Source of the DNA: Drosophila miranda
Lineage: Eukaryota > Arthropoda > Insecta > Diptera > Drosophilidae
DNA length: 64,000 nucleotides
NCBI RefSeq assembly: GCF_003369915.1
Contig: NC_046677.1
Coordinates: forward strand, 30,088,913-30,152,912
Reading direction: 5' to 3'
A model generated the notes under the pieces. That model searched no databases, was not told the origin of the DNA, and was given only the letters and a program-made list of their open reading frames with translations. Of the stretch, positions 23,342 through 38,300 are shown piece after piece; position 1 is the stretch's first letter; each line of letters opens with the position of its first letter. Made by a program: the position numbers and the translations under genes.

Positions 23342-26300
23342 AATTCAAAGATTCGACAAACTTTTAACAATTAGTTCAAAGAGCAACACGATGTGGTACT
23401 CGGAAGCCAGCTTAAATGGGCCAAATGGGTTAACATCAAAGAAAAGCGAAAGCTGCTTTTGTGATCTCCGACCTCCGAGGACCCTAAATGGATTCCAACT
23501 TTGTTCTTCTTTATAGCAGCCAAACAATTTAAGTTGTTGACAAAGTCATCAGCATGCAGCAGGCGGCAGCAGGCAGCAGGCGGCAGCCAGCGACTCCCCA
23601 AGATACCAGCGCACTCGTAATGCCGCATCAGCAGGAAAAAAGGCAAAGCAGACTTGCCTCTGTTGCACTTTCAGTGTTTCAGCTGCCTTCCAGTTTTGTT
23701 GACAGAACTTTTATTTGATGCACCACAAACTCAACGGAATCGGACTGAGCGGAAGGGGGAGGAAGAGGGCGACAAACATCAGCTGAGGAGTGGCTTTCGA
23801 TGGCTTTCTGTTCAGCAATTAGGCAAATCTTTTGAGGCCAATTTGTTTGTTCTTTTTTCTGGATATTGTGCCACTTCTGGAGCACCCTTTCGACTTTATT
23901 GTTTTGCCATTACGAGAGAGAACAACAACAATTAATGTGGCCATACCCATCGGTCTTTTTCTATGCAAACTACAATATAGGGGTCCCTCATCTTATGCAG
24001 CTTTTGCACAGACCCCTCGGATCCGATCATTTTATGGAAATGATGGATCGGCTCGTAATGGAAAGAATTTGCTGATTCTCATTCTGTTGCTCTCCCCATG
24101 CGACCCTTGATTGAACAGCCCAGCTTTTCTCCTGTAGCATTTTACAAATTCCTTTTACTTTTTTGTGGTTTTGGGTGATGCTTCTATCGGTCGACCTAAT
24201 CTGTCTTGCGAACAGCCCCATAAATCTCTAAGCCTCACACGATTGAGGCCCATTTCGTGCACCTTGGCCGAGGCTCATTATTCAAATCTAAGACGCGGCT
24301 TAAAGTAAAGGCGATAAAAGGACCCATACAAAACAAAAAACACAAAAGAAACGAATCAAAATTCATGGGGCGGTGCGCGAGAATTATAGCGACTTACTTG
24401 ATGGTTTAAAGGCGCTTGTGCCACAGGACTTGCCCCTGCTTCTGGACGGGGCCATGCGTTTGTTGCTGCAAACTTTTTCCATCAAAAGTTTCGGTTTTCG
24501 ATACGCCTGCTGGTGGCAGTAGCAGCAGCCACATCCAGCTTCAGCATCAGCATCAGCATCAGCTCCAGCTTCAGGTTGGGCTTCAGCTCGGAAAAAGTGC
24601 CACTTCCGCTTTGCGTCAGTGCACACGGCTGCCGAGCACAAAAGTGTGACTGAAGTGGTTTCTGCTTCCAGCCCCATCGGTAGGGTGCCGCCGCCAAACG
24701 ACAAGCACGGACCGGGGGCTGGTGCTGGTGGTGGTGGTGGCGCCGGTGCCGTGCAACGTTCAGGTGTTAATTAACTGGGGGCCGGACTGCGGCAAGTACT
24801 AAATTTAAAACTGCAACTTGCCCAAAATTAATGAGACTTGCATTTGTACGAATTACGCGATGGGAGATTATAATTTGCCTGTGCTACTTTTTTGGTTTTT
24901 TTTTGGCAAAGTGAACTTTCAAGTGGCCGAGGAGGATGGCCGTCAGAGCCATGAATATTCAGAGGTCTGCTGAAACATTATATCATCTTAATTTACTTGG
25001 GAACGATGTACTCAGGTAGTTTTAAGGAACGATGCTATAAATTATAGAAATTATGTCAACTTTGCCGGTATCCTCAGCTGTTCAGACATCCATTCATTCA
25101 CTTAGTCTCCATCTATTAACATTTCCACGCATTTGAACATATTTTAGCATATAATTTAAACACAGTTCACTGTTCTAAACTTAATTAAACCTACAGACAA
25201 GCCTCATATTAACAAGTGCTTGAGATCCAGACACCATTGATGTCTGTGTGTCATCGGTCTTTGGTCTGTGTGTGTCAGCGAGGAATGTTGGCCAACTACT
25301 TAGGGGATATTAGCCGACAAACAGAGGAGGAGACGAGGATGAGTCGAGTCTCGTCCGAGTGAACTGTTGAGCTCAATGCCATGACACTAAATCAATTGGG
25401 CCAAGTGTCTGCTGTGACATGTTCAACTAATGATGATAGATCAAGCAGGCACTAAGTCACTCACATGCGGACTGGCAGTGGGGCCTCGCCTGGTTCTGGT
25501 GCCTGTTTCTGGTTCTGTTTCTGTTTCTCGTCCTTGTGCGACACCGTAACTAATTTCCCTGCCGGTTACTTGTAGTCTCCTTTGCCATGTCATCCAATGC
25601 CATACCATTCCATCGCATTCCGTTCTATTCAACCCCATCCCAGACGAGTGCTGTAAAGGACATTAAGTCGCATGCCGGACAATATGTCAGAGTCATATCT
25701 CACCCTTCACTTTACCCATTATTTATTAATTTGATTTAATGTTGATGAAAATTGTGTGCAACTTTCCAGGGTCACTTGTCCGCCTCATTAGTACTAGTCG
25801 ATGCATCAAAATGTTATTTATTTCATTAACTTTTTGTGGGTTTCCGGTTCCGCTAAACAGCTGCTAGTTTTGGGCAGCGTTTTATCGCATAAATTAAACA
25901 AAATAAATTCCAACACCACTTTAATTAAAGGACATAAATAATTTGATGTTAGAAACGTGGTTTTGGGGCTTTTTTCATCTCACTCTTTTCTCACTTTGTC
26001 GCTCGAAATTTTAATTAACGAAATGTCGAAATTGCATCTGAATTGCCTTGGGGTTGCGGCGGGTGCCAGACAACGTGAATTATTAGTAAATATTTGCAAA
26101 TAAATAAGCAATTATGCGAAAGAATGTTGCCAAATTAGTGATAGTACGCTGGATTGCTGAATGTGTTTGTTGCTTTCCAAAGATAATTAAATTTCTATTT
26201 TTGCTCATTGAATTTTCGGACTCATGTGTATGTCCCGTACTGTATATACTAGCCCAATCACTAGCCTTAGGCAATGCAGTAAATTAGGAATGTAAATTAG

Positions 26301-29300
26301 GAATTATATTTCTCTATTGTATGCACATATCTACTTGATTTTCCGAATCATTGACACCTCTAAGCACTGTACAATGCCCCCGATTAGGTCCTCCTTTGTG
26401 TATACTTTCGTTGTAAAGATGTAAATAATTAATTTGATTTAATTTTTATTTTCACTAGAATTATCTAGAAAAACTCTTCAGGATTGAAGAACATACAAGT
26501 AGTTTTCAATTAGCTGTTGGAGTGCTCTGAAGAGTCCTACACAGACACACAAATATTTTAAATTTCACTAAAAATACGTATGTCCTAATCCTTCGTCTGA
26601 TAAATTTCCCTCCAACGTTCCCCGAAAACATGGACAGTCAAGCACTGCCATGCCTAATCCATTACTACGGAGTGTAATCTTTTCCACAGAATCGCTGTCC
26701 TCTGATGAGCATGTGCTTGAAAGAGAGTCTTCAAGACGAGAGTCTTGAGGGAAAGTCTTCAATCACAAAGGTCTTTGGCGATTCTGTGGAAAAGATTACG
26801 CTTTTCCGGCAACCCAGGATGGAATTGAACGAAATACTCAATTAAATATCCTTGGAAATGATTTTTATATAAAAAGCATTAGAATCATAAATGGAGCAGC
26901 AACTTTGTTTTAAAGTCAGATTTAGACAAATGAGTGCAATTGAATTTTTCACGTATTTAATTGAAACGCATTATGCCAGATTGCATGCAATTATACATAC
27001 ATCTATGTGGACTAATTGCAGCCATATGTTTTTTATTAAATTATAAATTTCATTTGCATTGGCAGTGCAAAGCCTCCGCAATCGGCTTACTCTCTAATGC
27101 CCATTAAACGTAATTAACTTTGCGCACATTACTCGCATTGGGTACTCGCACCGCCGCCGCAAATAAATAAATGTTGCACATTTTGGGGAAATTTAAAAAA
27201 TACTTCGGTTAAGTGGTGACAAATTGGACGTGAAGTTTGAAATTAATTTTATACTATTTTGACAGTTAATGTTTTCCCTGTTGGACTTTTGGACTGTTAG
27301 TTTATTAAATTAAGCAGGCATTAAACGTGACTGCAAGTCTGTGGGCCTGGTATTTGGGTCATCAGTGGGAAAAACCAGCGCCAGTTCCAGTTCCAGTTCC
27401 AGGGCTGGAATTTAATTAAATGCGCGAATAAATTATGCAATATAATGGCAAACGCACTCACACGGTGCCCTTGCATATGGAATCGTATATTTCATTGCCT
27501 TTGGGTTAATACAGGGCCCAGAGAGAGACCCAGCCCCAGACCCAGCGAGACACACAGTCACTGGCATAATTATATTTCCAAATATTGCATTCTGCACGCC
27601 GAAAAGTATGCCAGTCGCTGTCGACTGGTGTCGCCCCGTCCTCATCCGGGGTCCTGTCCTGGGTCCTGCACTATTATTAATGCAATTGCTGTGGCGATGA
27701 TGGGGTGGCGCCTCCCCGAGACCACAATTACATCCCAAAACGTACATTATTACTCTGGAGATTTGCGAGCTTAATTCTTGTTAACCATTACACTTTCCTC
27801 TGAAAGAGAAACATCTATTCTGCCTATTTTGAGAGGGGTCTTTTCTATCCCAAACATATACTTCCCCGCCATCCTCAGAGATACATATATGTATAGTAGA
27901 GCTCTTGTTTGACAGGTCGGATAACGGGCAGGATGAGGTTGAATTTTGGCGATTGCCACCATAGGTTTTCCTCTCACTGCAGGGACTGTTTACTCATTAG
28001 GTATCCTAAAGTCTAGACAGCCCTGTAATTTTTACTTCACTCTTGCATCATTGACTATTTGGAAAACAAGGTTTTTGGTGATAATGGTGATAATATTGTA
28101 AAGAGAGTGCAAATGAAATCATTATCGGGAACATTATCGAATCGGAGGGCGATTGTCGACAGCCTGAATAACCGCAGGATTTGTTTTGGCTGCCATTTGC
28201 GTGGGGCGGATATGGTGGATATGGGCGTGTCACAGTTTCAATTTACATGCTTGTACTTCACACGCATGTCCATAATTTGCAACACACGCATACTGGTGCA
28301 CACCCGCACCCAGGCACACATACAAGTGCAACAAAATTGCCATTGCCTCGGCTTGTTATTGTTTCTGCTGCCACTTTCCCCGCTGCTGTTTCCCGTTCGG
28401 TTCAAAACAGTTTGCACATTGTCGTCATTAACGACAGTCCTTATGCCCTTGTAGAGGGTATTACGAAATGATAGAGGAGAGAGAATCGGATCAACAGACG
28501 AGTAGATTTGGACATGTCTTTCTGTTAATCTAAAACACAACTAAATCCAAAGAAAACTCTGCAATACTTGTGTCCATGATCGATTGACCAAGGGTAAGAT
28601 AGGGTAACTAAGTTTCGAACTCTGAACCAGTCCTTCCTCTCCTGTTGTTGATGTTCCTGCTGAAAGGCAGGGGCCATTCAGTGGGGTAGACCGCTGTGCA
28701 GTGCCATAATAATGCCATTGTTTATGCTGCTCCCGGCCTCGGCCCCGGCTTCGGCCCTAATATCAGAGTAATTTCAATATTTAGTCAACCACTTAATAAT
28801 GTGCGGCTTACTAATGATTATTAATTATTGTTAAATGTTTGTTATCATTCTGGTGTTGCCATTGTCTGTGCTCTGCCACGGAGTGCAGTGTGGGGCTCTG
28901 TTCCTTGCGGTTTTGCTGTAAGCCGGTTAACCGCATATCACGACGGATGTGGATGGAAGTTATGGATGGACGTTCACGTGTGACGCAGGTGAAATGCTAT
29001 GCCATGACTCAAACGGGCTCCAACGATGCCTGGAATGTCGAGTGCATATTAGCTGGATCTATAATTATGGTATCTAGTTACCAGAAGGGGAGGTTGTACA
29101 GGAGCTGATTTACACAAAAGTACGCTTTGAAAGGGGAATCTCGTTTGATATCCGTACACCTGAATGCCTTTATTCAATGTGCTCACGTTTTCAGGCCATT
29201 ATGCACTCCATTACCAGATCATCGATAAGATTCGGCGTGTTTATTTATTATGTACAGGCACCCGACCAGGCAAGACCAATCCCCTTTGCCTCTAATTACA

Positions 29301-32300
29301 AGTATGGTCAACAATTAAAAGTCATTTATTATCTTCGCTGCCTCGTCCTTGGCCATAACAATGACTTATGGCCACTAATTAAATCAGCAAATTACAAGCA
29401 CGCACATTACATAAATTGTAAATTACAAATAATCCCCCCAGGGCCCCCCAGGGGTAAGTAACTGCTCGGCCAGGTGAAATCTCTGCGAGCACACATCCTT
29501 GAGCATTTAAGGAAACGACTTCAAATTTAAGGAGGTAATCGCTCTAAGTTTTGGCCTGCTATTGATGTGAATATGTTTGAATAAAATGTATCTATGTGTG
29601 TATCTATCCGCTTGCAATTCAGGGATTATTCGAGTACGTTTACCCTAGCTAATTCATTGCATTTCGAAGGCATCCCAGCCTTCTGTGCGTGCACGTCGCC
29701 TCTTATTGGAGGCTCAAGGGCAATACATCCACCAGGAAAGGGCAGGATCATCGCGGATCCAACCTTTTTCGCTGGTTTGTCCATTAAATTTGAGTACGTC
29801 GTGGCTGAGCATCTCCCTTCTTCGGAAGAAGGAAAGTTTCTTCGATCTCGCTCGCCACTAAGTCGCTATCATCATTCGGCCTTACTTTAGATTAAATTTT
29901 TATCACGAAAAACAGTAAAACACAATGTAAGAGTTCTGATGCATAGATTTAAGTTTAAGGAACTATTGTTGACTTTTTAAGAGTTTGTAAGCTTTGCCGC
30001 GCCATAAACTGGCACTGTTTTTCTTCGTTTTTTGTTTTCGTCTAAAATGGTAAGTGCTCTTCGCCCGACTATGTTTTCATATGGATACGTATATGCCATG
30101 CAGATTCCCACCATCCCCAAGTCCGACTGGCTGCCAAACCACAAACGGGACCCTAAGGCAGAGGATGCTGCCAAGTCAGCTGCTACCGAGCTCTGGTGCT
30201 GCTCCTTCCGCTACTGCTGTCAACACTCGGGACTCGGAGCTGTCAATCTCAGTGTTGTGGCACAGTAGCAGTGGCAGTGGCAGTGGCAGCTTGTATTAAA
30301 AGAAGTCATCCTGTGCGCCCTGCCCAGTGTTTGCCCCAAATCAGCTCTACAGGTATCCATATCCTTCCTTCTATGTACGGGTATGTGGTGTGGCTGGGAC
30401 AGGTGAACTTGGCTCTAACATTTCACTCACTTTTGGTGGACTTTAAAAACAATTTATGCAACATTCTGCGGCGATGGGGCCCTGCATTGCGTTGGTGCCA
30501 CATGCCCGCAAACTTCGGCATGTCCCAAAAGAGCCAAGACCAGCAACGTTGTCGTAGATGTGGCAGCAGCCAGTGCAAAATACGCGTTAAATGCGCAAAG
30601 CGTGCGGCACGCGCGGTGATAGCCAGGAAGTCTGGGGGCTGCAAATGGGGGCCCTGTGAATATGTTGTCAAATTCTCGTGAGGGCTTTAGTTGTTGCCTT
30701 TGTCTTGCTGCTTCTTGTGGCGTGGAAGGCGGCAGTCAGATGCCAAGCAGTCAAGCAGCCGAGCAGCCGAGTATCCAGGCAAGCATATTTCAAAAACCCA
30801 ACTCCTGAGTGGGCTAAGTGCCTGCTTACAGATACATTTGCCTAAAGTATAACGTCTAACGTCTAACGTCTTCGCTCCACTCTCAGTCACACTCAGTTCC
30901 ATGTCTGCCCGTCTTGAGCGTATATCACTTTTATTTGAGTTTGTGTTTGTGGCATTAGACATATTACGTATACGCATACGCATACGCTCGGGCTCCGCAC
31001 ACGCATGCAGCCATCACGTTCCGTGCATTACACCAGAACAAGGCTTAGGCCCCGTCCTGTTGCTCGTCTCAAATTAGAAGATTATGATTTTTGCCTTGGC
31101 TCTAAGCTTTTGCTAATGGCTTAAGCTTATGCTTTTTCCCCTTCTTTGTTGTAGTACCGAGCAGGCAAAGGCGGACTTAAAGTTTCTCAATATTCGTGAA
31201 CTGTGTTCCTGTAAGCTTATACATTTTAAATATACTCGTACTTCCGCAATTTGTTAAGTTTTCTAAGAGGATTTTGTTTGCATTTTTTTAATTGTTTGCA
31301 AACTTTATCTTGTATGCAAATATTGGATAAAATCCTTGAATCCCTGAAAATTTCTCTCAAATCAAAACTTGAAATTCAAGCAAATTTGTTTATTTTATCT
31401 TAAACCAAAAAACCACTTACCTGTTTGTTGTATGTTCTTGTAAAGTAAGTTAAGTAAGAGTCCCAGAAGTGAAAGGGCAAAAAGCATGGAAAATTATCTG
31501 CATCCGCATCCGCATCCGCATCTCCATGCTCATCATTCTTATGCAGCGAGCAAATAGTTGTCGGAAAACAAAGAAATGAAACAGTCGGAAAACTCACTTA
31601 AATATGGATTTTGTTGCATTAAATCTCTTGTTGCAGTCTGCCGCTTTGAGCTTCCTTCCCCCCTTCCCCCCTTCCCCCTTTGCATTAGCTTTTCTTTTCT
31701 GCTCCCAAAAAAGTTCTTTATAGAGGGGGGGGGAAAACTTCTTTTGACTGATTTTATTGTTGCCTTTGGCTGCATGCATCATTTATGGCTCGTGTGCTCT
31801 GCAGCATCCGGAAAATGCATTTCTAGCTGCTTCAACACTTTATTTACCCGCATACAGACCCTCAGCCAAATCATCCGCATGCACAGCCACACCCAAACCC
31901 ACACCCACTCTCGAGCCCCAATGTCAATGTTTATTGATGCAAAACAAGATTTTCCCGCTGACTGCAAGGAAAATGGAAAAATTCAAGCCATTCGCTGGGT
32001 TCCATACACGTTCGTGTTTTCCTTTAATCGTCTTACGTATCCAATGGATTGAAAGAATGGGGTCACCATGTTGTCTGGCTATAAATGATAGTTTACTTAT
32101 AATATGGAAAGCATATAGACTCTATTGACTGCTGTGACCTCACTGAAACAGCCAAACTTTCCCTTCATTTCGGATCATAACTTGGGTCAAGGGTATTTAA
32201 CATTATTAAACAAACTCCTATTAAATCCCTCATGGAATTCGAGAGCTTAACCTTTTCGTTATCTTCTACCGACTCAAAGACTGGGATTCCTCTCTTTGTT

Positions 32301-35300
32301 GGCTTAGAGACGAAACGTTTACACTTGGTAATGGATTTTAAACAGTTGGCTTTGAGCACAACTGCCTGCGGTTCAACAGGTAAATTGATCAACATTCTGC
32401 TACAATTTCGCTTTCCTTTCTCCCAGTCGCAGCACTTCCTGCAGCGCCACGAAATCAACACAATTAACAAACTTCACACACCTGAAGATAGAGAGACACC
32501 GAACAGACAGATAGACAGACAAACCTTCATTTGCACTTCAGGTAGTAGACAAAGTAATCATGCTGAAAACACCGCAAAACGCTGTGGAAATTTGCTGGAA
32601 ACTAACCCACATACTCGTACAGACAGAGACAGAGACAGGAAGACAGGAAGACAGCTTTTAATTGCATGCGCTTTGGAAAATGCACTGCAGGTTGCAGGTT
32701 GCAGGTTGCTGGTTGCACGTTGAAGCCCAGCCACTGATTCAAAGTTTTTCACGTTGCCTGCTGATGCCTGCAACTACTTCACTTAGCAGGGCCGCAGGGC
32801 CAGCTAAAAAGCGTTGCCGAGCATTAAAGCCAAGTGCAAACACGACAATGACAGGCGACAGGCAGGAGGCAGCAGGCGACAGGCGACAACAGCCAAAGAT
32901 TATCCCTGATGCTTAAATTTAAGCGTGTTGGGGGTCGGTCTTGGTCTTGGTCGTGGCTCCGGGAAACGCTGGAAATGTGCGAAATCTAAGGAACGTGGCA
33001 AACGTGAGGGAGGTGCGTGTCATGCTCTAATGCTCATTGCGCAATCAGTTTGCTTAAGTTGGCTTTTGAGGGATGCGAGCGTGACACATAAATACAATGA
33101 TATTGATTTCCCGAATAAAGATGTTGCAGCATAGATTTCGAGGGAGCAGAGATCTCGGCAACGGCTTTAAGATACATTTGACACACTATTTGTACAGATT
33201 ATGTTTATCCCAGTATAAAGTCTCTGCTTCCATCTCTAGCCAAAAAATTGCGTATACGACCTGTGGAAAATGTGAGCCACAACCGAGGAACCACCAAGTG
33301 CTGCTGATGTTTGGAAGGGCCTACCAGGGACTATAGTTTCCCACCGCTTACCCAACAAGTAATCATAATAAGTGCTGGCCAGCATGCAGAGCCGTTGCAC
33401 AACTTAACAAACATTTGGCCTCTTGGAGCTCTTGGACTTCCTTTAAAAGAGACCATTGGAGCTTTAATGTTTGCTCTTTGCCATGTTTCCCTCAAACAGG
33501 ACACACAAAATCAATGCCAGAAAACGCTTCTGCAGCCACGTGCAACATTTTTGATGTGTGTTTGAAATTATTTGTGGTGATTCTACGGTTTTGTGGCTGT
33601 CTGTGGAAAGAGTTCCCACTGTGGCAGGTAACATTAATGCGCATTTAGCATTCGTTTGGATTTCGGTTAGGGGTTTATCTGCGGGTAAGGAGGCTGCTGC
33701 TGCTGCTGATGGCTCTGTGACGTGCCTGGAAATTTCAATGAGCAGAACTAATACATTTTTGAAATGGCATTGAAAATCAGAGTCGTGTGTTATTTATGCC
33801 TGGAATTGATTTACCACATTTGTTGGATATAAACATAGATTTTCTTTTAGCAAAATGTTTACTCAAAAGTTGAGAGAATTTATAGACGGCGAAATTGATA
33901 AGATTGAACTGAGGTCAAGGCTAATCCTGTGATGAGTGGTCGAGCAATGAGAGAACGTCTCTCTTTAGTTTCCCAAGCAAAAAAGACAATATTCCTCGAA
34001 CGATTCCATCCATGCCAATCCTGGTGCCATTATTAGCATGAAAATGTTACCAAATAGCACTTGATTATTATTCATTGTCTGCTCATTGAGCGCAACTTTA
34101 TTCTCTGTATCTTTTTTCTTCCTTTTCTCCGGCTAAGCGGGCACGGGGCGTCAATTATGCTAACAACCTCAAACACTCATAATCACTCCACAGGCAATCG
34201 TTTAGATAAGAGCGCGCTGCGCCAAGGAAACGCTGCGGGATATGCGATGGCTTCGCAGGAGACTAGACGGCCGTACTTAGGAGCGGCGAATCGTGAAACA
34301 AAGGGCACAGCAAGCTGAATAAATAGCACGATAAATGCCATAAACAAGAGCCAAAAAACTTTCACCAGAATGCGAAAAGAAACCGAACAAAGTCCAATAA
34401 AAGTCACGCAGCCACGATGCAGAGAGTCAGCACAAATGTCCGAAAACAAGTCCATGTCCGAGTCCGAGTGAGAGTCCGAGACCGAGTGCGAGTCCATAAA
34501 AAGCAACAACTAAAGAAAAGTGCTCAGGCTTGATATCATAATTGCTTTAAGGAAACCCTTGCGTACAATTTGCAACTAGGTGGCAACACCGCCCCGCTCC
34601 GGCCCGCCCTGTGAACCGGTAACAACTCTCCAAGGACGAGATTTATGCGATTGCCGATAAGGACACTCGGGGAGTGGAGTCGAGTCTTTTGTCGTGTAAT
34701 GGCATTTGTAAGCGTTGCCAGTGGGAAGCTCCTTAAGGCAATCACATTGTCCTTATTGGCCGTCGTCCCAGCCAAGGACCTCATTCTCACTCCCCTCTCG
34801 GAGCTGAGCCATTGTCCTGCTCCCGTAGCTGTATAATTTTCATTTTTGTATGCAGACTGCTTCTCTGGCAGGACTTTTCGTGTATTTATTGTTTTTTTAA
34901 ACGCTCATTTCAATTAACATCGAAGACCAAACAAAAACTCGTACTGCCTTTCATATTAATTATTCATTAATAAAGCGTCAAAACAATACCATTTCTTTAT
35001 GTATTTTCTACTTGTGAATGTGTAGAAGAACCGTCTTAATTGGACTATTCTGGCTGCTTTTTGCAGTTGTATATTTATGATAATTGTTTGGGCTATTTAT
35101 AGCAAGATTCGGGTAGGCTTTTTTGGGTAGGCGTGAGGCACGTCGCCGTCTCCTTTGAAAGAGATTCATATTTATGAGAATCGAAGTTTATGAGTGAATA
35201 TTTTATGTTTATCGATAAAGTTGGTTTTAAGAATGTCTAGACCTGGTCGAAAATGGATATTCCTGATTTGCATAGACCGTTAAATAAAGCATCATATTTC

Positions 35301-38300
35301 TAGATTTTTCAGATTTCGCTGAACTATGAAATGGTGCCTTTCAAATTCGTTAAATTCTTTCAACTGCCATTCACTTTATCTTGCCAATTTCCAAGTGGTA
35401 TAAAGATTTCTTAAAAATGGCTTTCATCCATTCTGGCCAAACGAGAATGTATTTTCAATCACTCATAATAGAGCGAAAGCTTTCCCAGGAAGTTTCTCCG
35501 CATAATTTACAACTATGCTCTAGTTAGCATTCCCATTCCCGTGCCCATTAAGATCCGTGTTGACCTTTGCCCAGGACCCGAGAAAACTTCACGGTGCCAG
35601 AGTTAATGCGGCTACAAATTTTCGCTATCATCGTGGCACGCTATCGGCATCATTCATCATGCGCTGCCAAACAATTGACAACATAAAACGGCAAGGACGA
35701 GGACCGGGACGAGGTGCCGCAGTGCTAAAAATCCCCCCTGCCCCCCTCCCCAACTAAATCCAACATTTACCTGCAAATGAAACTTTTGAATTTTGATTGC
35801 GCTGGCGCTGATGCTGGAACGTATTCGGGCTGGGGTTGGCGCTGGTGTCGGGGTTCATTGTTATGGTAAAGTGCTTTCTTTTTATCTTTTGCTTCTTGCA
35901 CGGTGGCTTAAACTGGGTCGTCAGTCAGTCCGTGGGTTGGTCGGGCACTTCATATGCAAAGTATGATCCACTTAATGCGATTTATAACGCTACTACAGCC
36001 CCCAGTCTGAGGTGGCGCCAAGCAAATATACTCGTAGTGTATCGAGTGCCCGGAGCCCTGCGTAAACTATGCCTTGGGCTGCAGCATCAGCTGTAGATTC
36101 GCCTTTCCATATACTCGTTTGTTCCGCCTGTCATGCCCATCAGCCTCCTGTCTCCAGTCTGCTGTCTCCTGTCAGTCTCCAGGAGCCGCTGTCGCCTTCG
36201 ACGCCTCGGTGCTGTAGTCGATGATGCTGCGCTTTCATTCATGGCGATTATGTCGAGTCTGCCATTGTTGCCATAGCCTTAGAAAATCCATTTCAAATCC
36301 CCAGTTTAGCGCAAATTTATACGGTGAAAACTGTATTTTGTATTTTGTTTTCTCTTTTTTTTTTTCTCATTTCCTTCTGCTTCTTTTTATGCTAGTCGTA
36401 TTTATGTCATAAACTCGCTTTAGTTGTTTTAATTTAACGCCAAAATGCAAAAAGTAAATGAAGACGAGGCCAAGGAAGGAATCGGTTTATGCAGCGCTTT
36501 TCCCCCTCTGATGATGTTACATAATTGTGCGCGAACACTTCCATTTAAAACAGATTTCGCTTCGATGGACCAAGCCCCCAACCTCAACGGGGGCCTGAGC
36601 CAGCACCGGGCCCCATGTCGTATGCGTAACATTGTTAGCCATTGTTCTTGGCCGCGCATCCCCGCGGGGTAGTCGCTCCGCTATGGTGCTATGGTGTGTG
36701 CATTCGCGGTTCAGAAGAAACCAGAAGTAAAAGCGGCATACGAAGCTTGGAGTACCCTAGAAGGTCCAAGGTTTCATGGCACCTGAGGGCTATAGTGGGA
36801 CGATCTACTATTATAATTTGTGTAAAATATATAGTTACGGCTTTGTATGTTAGGTATATAATAGTTTGATCTTTTCTTGACAGTGCTGGGGCAGATCTAT
36901 ATTGATGGAGATACAAGCTTATATAAACCCAAAAAACCCAAATTGGTACTCTATAGCTTCGCGAAACAACTGATCATAATACCCTCCGTGAGGTCATAGA
37001 AGGGTAACAAGGTTGTGCAAAAAGCATAATCAAATATGAGAAAATTCGGGCAGACTGTATCCTTTTATCCCGTTTGGTGGTACACATAAAATTTCAGAGA
37101 AGGGCAAAAAATATTGCCAGAAATGGCGGTGCTGCGATTTAACTTTATCAACTGCTGCAGAAATTCATCGGAGCGGCCCGCACGTGTGTAAGAAAATGGT
37201 CTCTTGAAACTTGGCTGCCGCCACAAGTTGCCGACTCATTAGCAGCTACTTAAAAACTACTCGAGCAACAGCTGTCAGGTGTGCTCATACGACACAGAGC
37301 CCGTGCCACACCGTTCCTGCCACGTTATATTCAGACTGGCGCATAACGGTGGCAAATGTCAACATAACGTTACATTCAGGTAAACTGACAGGCAGGTCTC
37401 CGTGGGGCAACAGCTCTGGTCCCTGGTCCCTGGTCCCCGGTCCCCGGTTTCTGGTCTGCGCTCTCTGGCGGTTAATTAAAAAATGGAATCCTGCCAACGC
37501 ACCGCAAAACACACACAAAAAACAAAAAAAAAAGAACCCGAGTGTTGAAGTATTGCTGCAGGGAATAAGCGTATGCGAAAATTTCTGCTTAAAGCTGATG
37601 ATTACTACTTCTAGTTAGCTACTAAATTTAGTCCAGCATATACTGGGAAACTTTATCTGCTTTTTGCTGCGTTGCACCTGTCAATGAGCTCATTAAATTG
37701 CAATTTGAGAAGATAATTTAGTAGAAATGGAGCCGGAGCTCAGTGCTGATTACGCGTACTTAATGGCTAACTTTTTTCCACATTGTCTTCCATTTCTCTC
37801 TGTCTGCTCTTTGAAAGTTTTGCTGCATTCATAATTAAATATGTCTGGAGTTTTACTTACTTCACAGCTCTACGGTTCTATGGGTTTTTTTTTCCTTTTT
37901 GCGGGAATAATTTTAGTAAAATTGCAAAAATGTTATGCCCGCAGAAGAGTGGTCAGTGAAGAGATAAAAAGTTATCCAAGTGGGTTTACAATTATAATTA
38001 AATTAGTTGCAGGTGTGTGCAGAGGAGATGCTTGATAGAAGTTGCAGAAATCTAAGTGTTATTTGATTTGTTAGTTAATGGAACTGAGAGGTAAATGAAA
38101 ACAGCATTTATATGCATTTGAGAGCAGTCCTTTTCAGTGCAACAATTTCTTTCGCCTTCAAATCTGAGACTTTAAGCCGAGTTCAAGGCTAACTTCAACC
38201 GAAGATTGGCAAGTGGTTGGCCCTGGGATATAATTTAATACCAATAAAATTGTTTGTCTTTCGTTAAAATTAAATTTCACACTTTTCATTCCTTTGCCAA

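Noticed and set aside
24384..24704. 106-codon minus-strand frame with Asp-Ala repeats
   Set aside because: The repeat comes from an AGCATC-type microsatellite; no other coding sign.
32165..32395. Possible 76-residue minus-strand protein (start at 32395)
   Set aside because: The C-terminal half reads plausibly, but there is no domain, promoter or conservation evidence, and an overlapping plus-strand frame of similar length exists. It could be rescued by ribosome profiling or a conserved frame.
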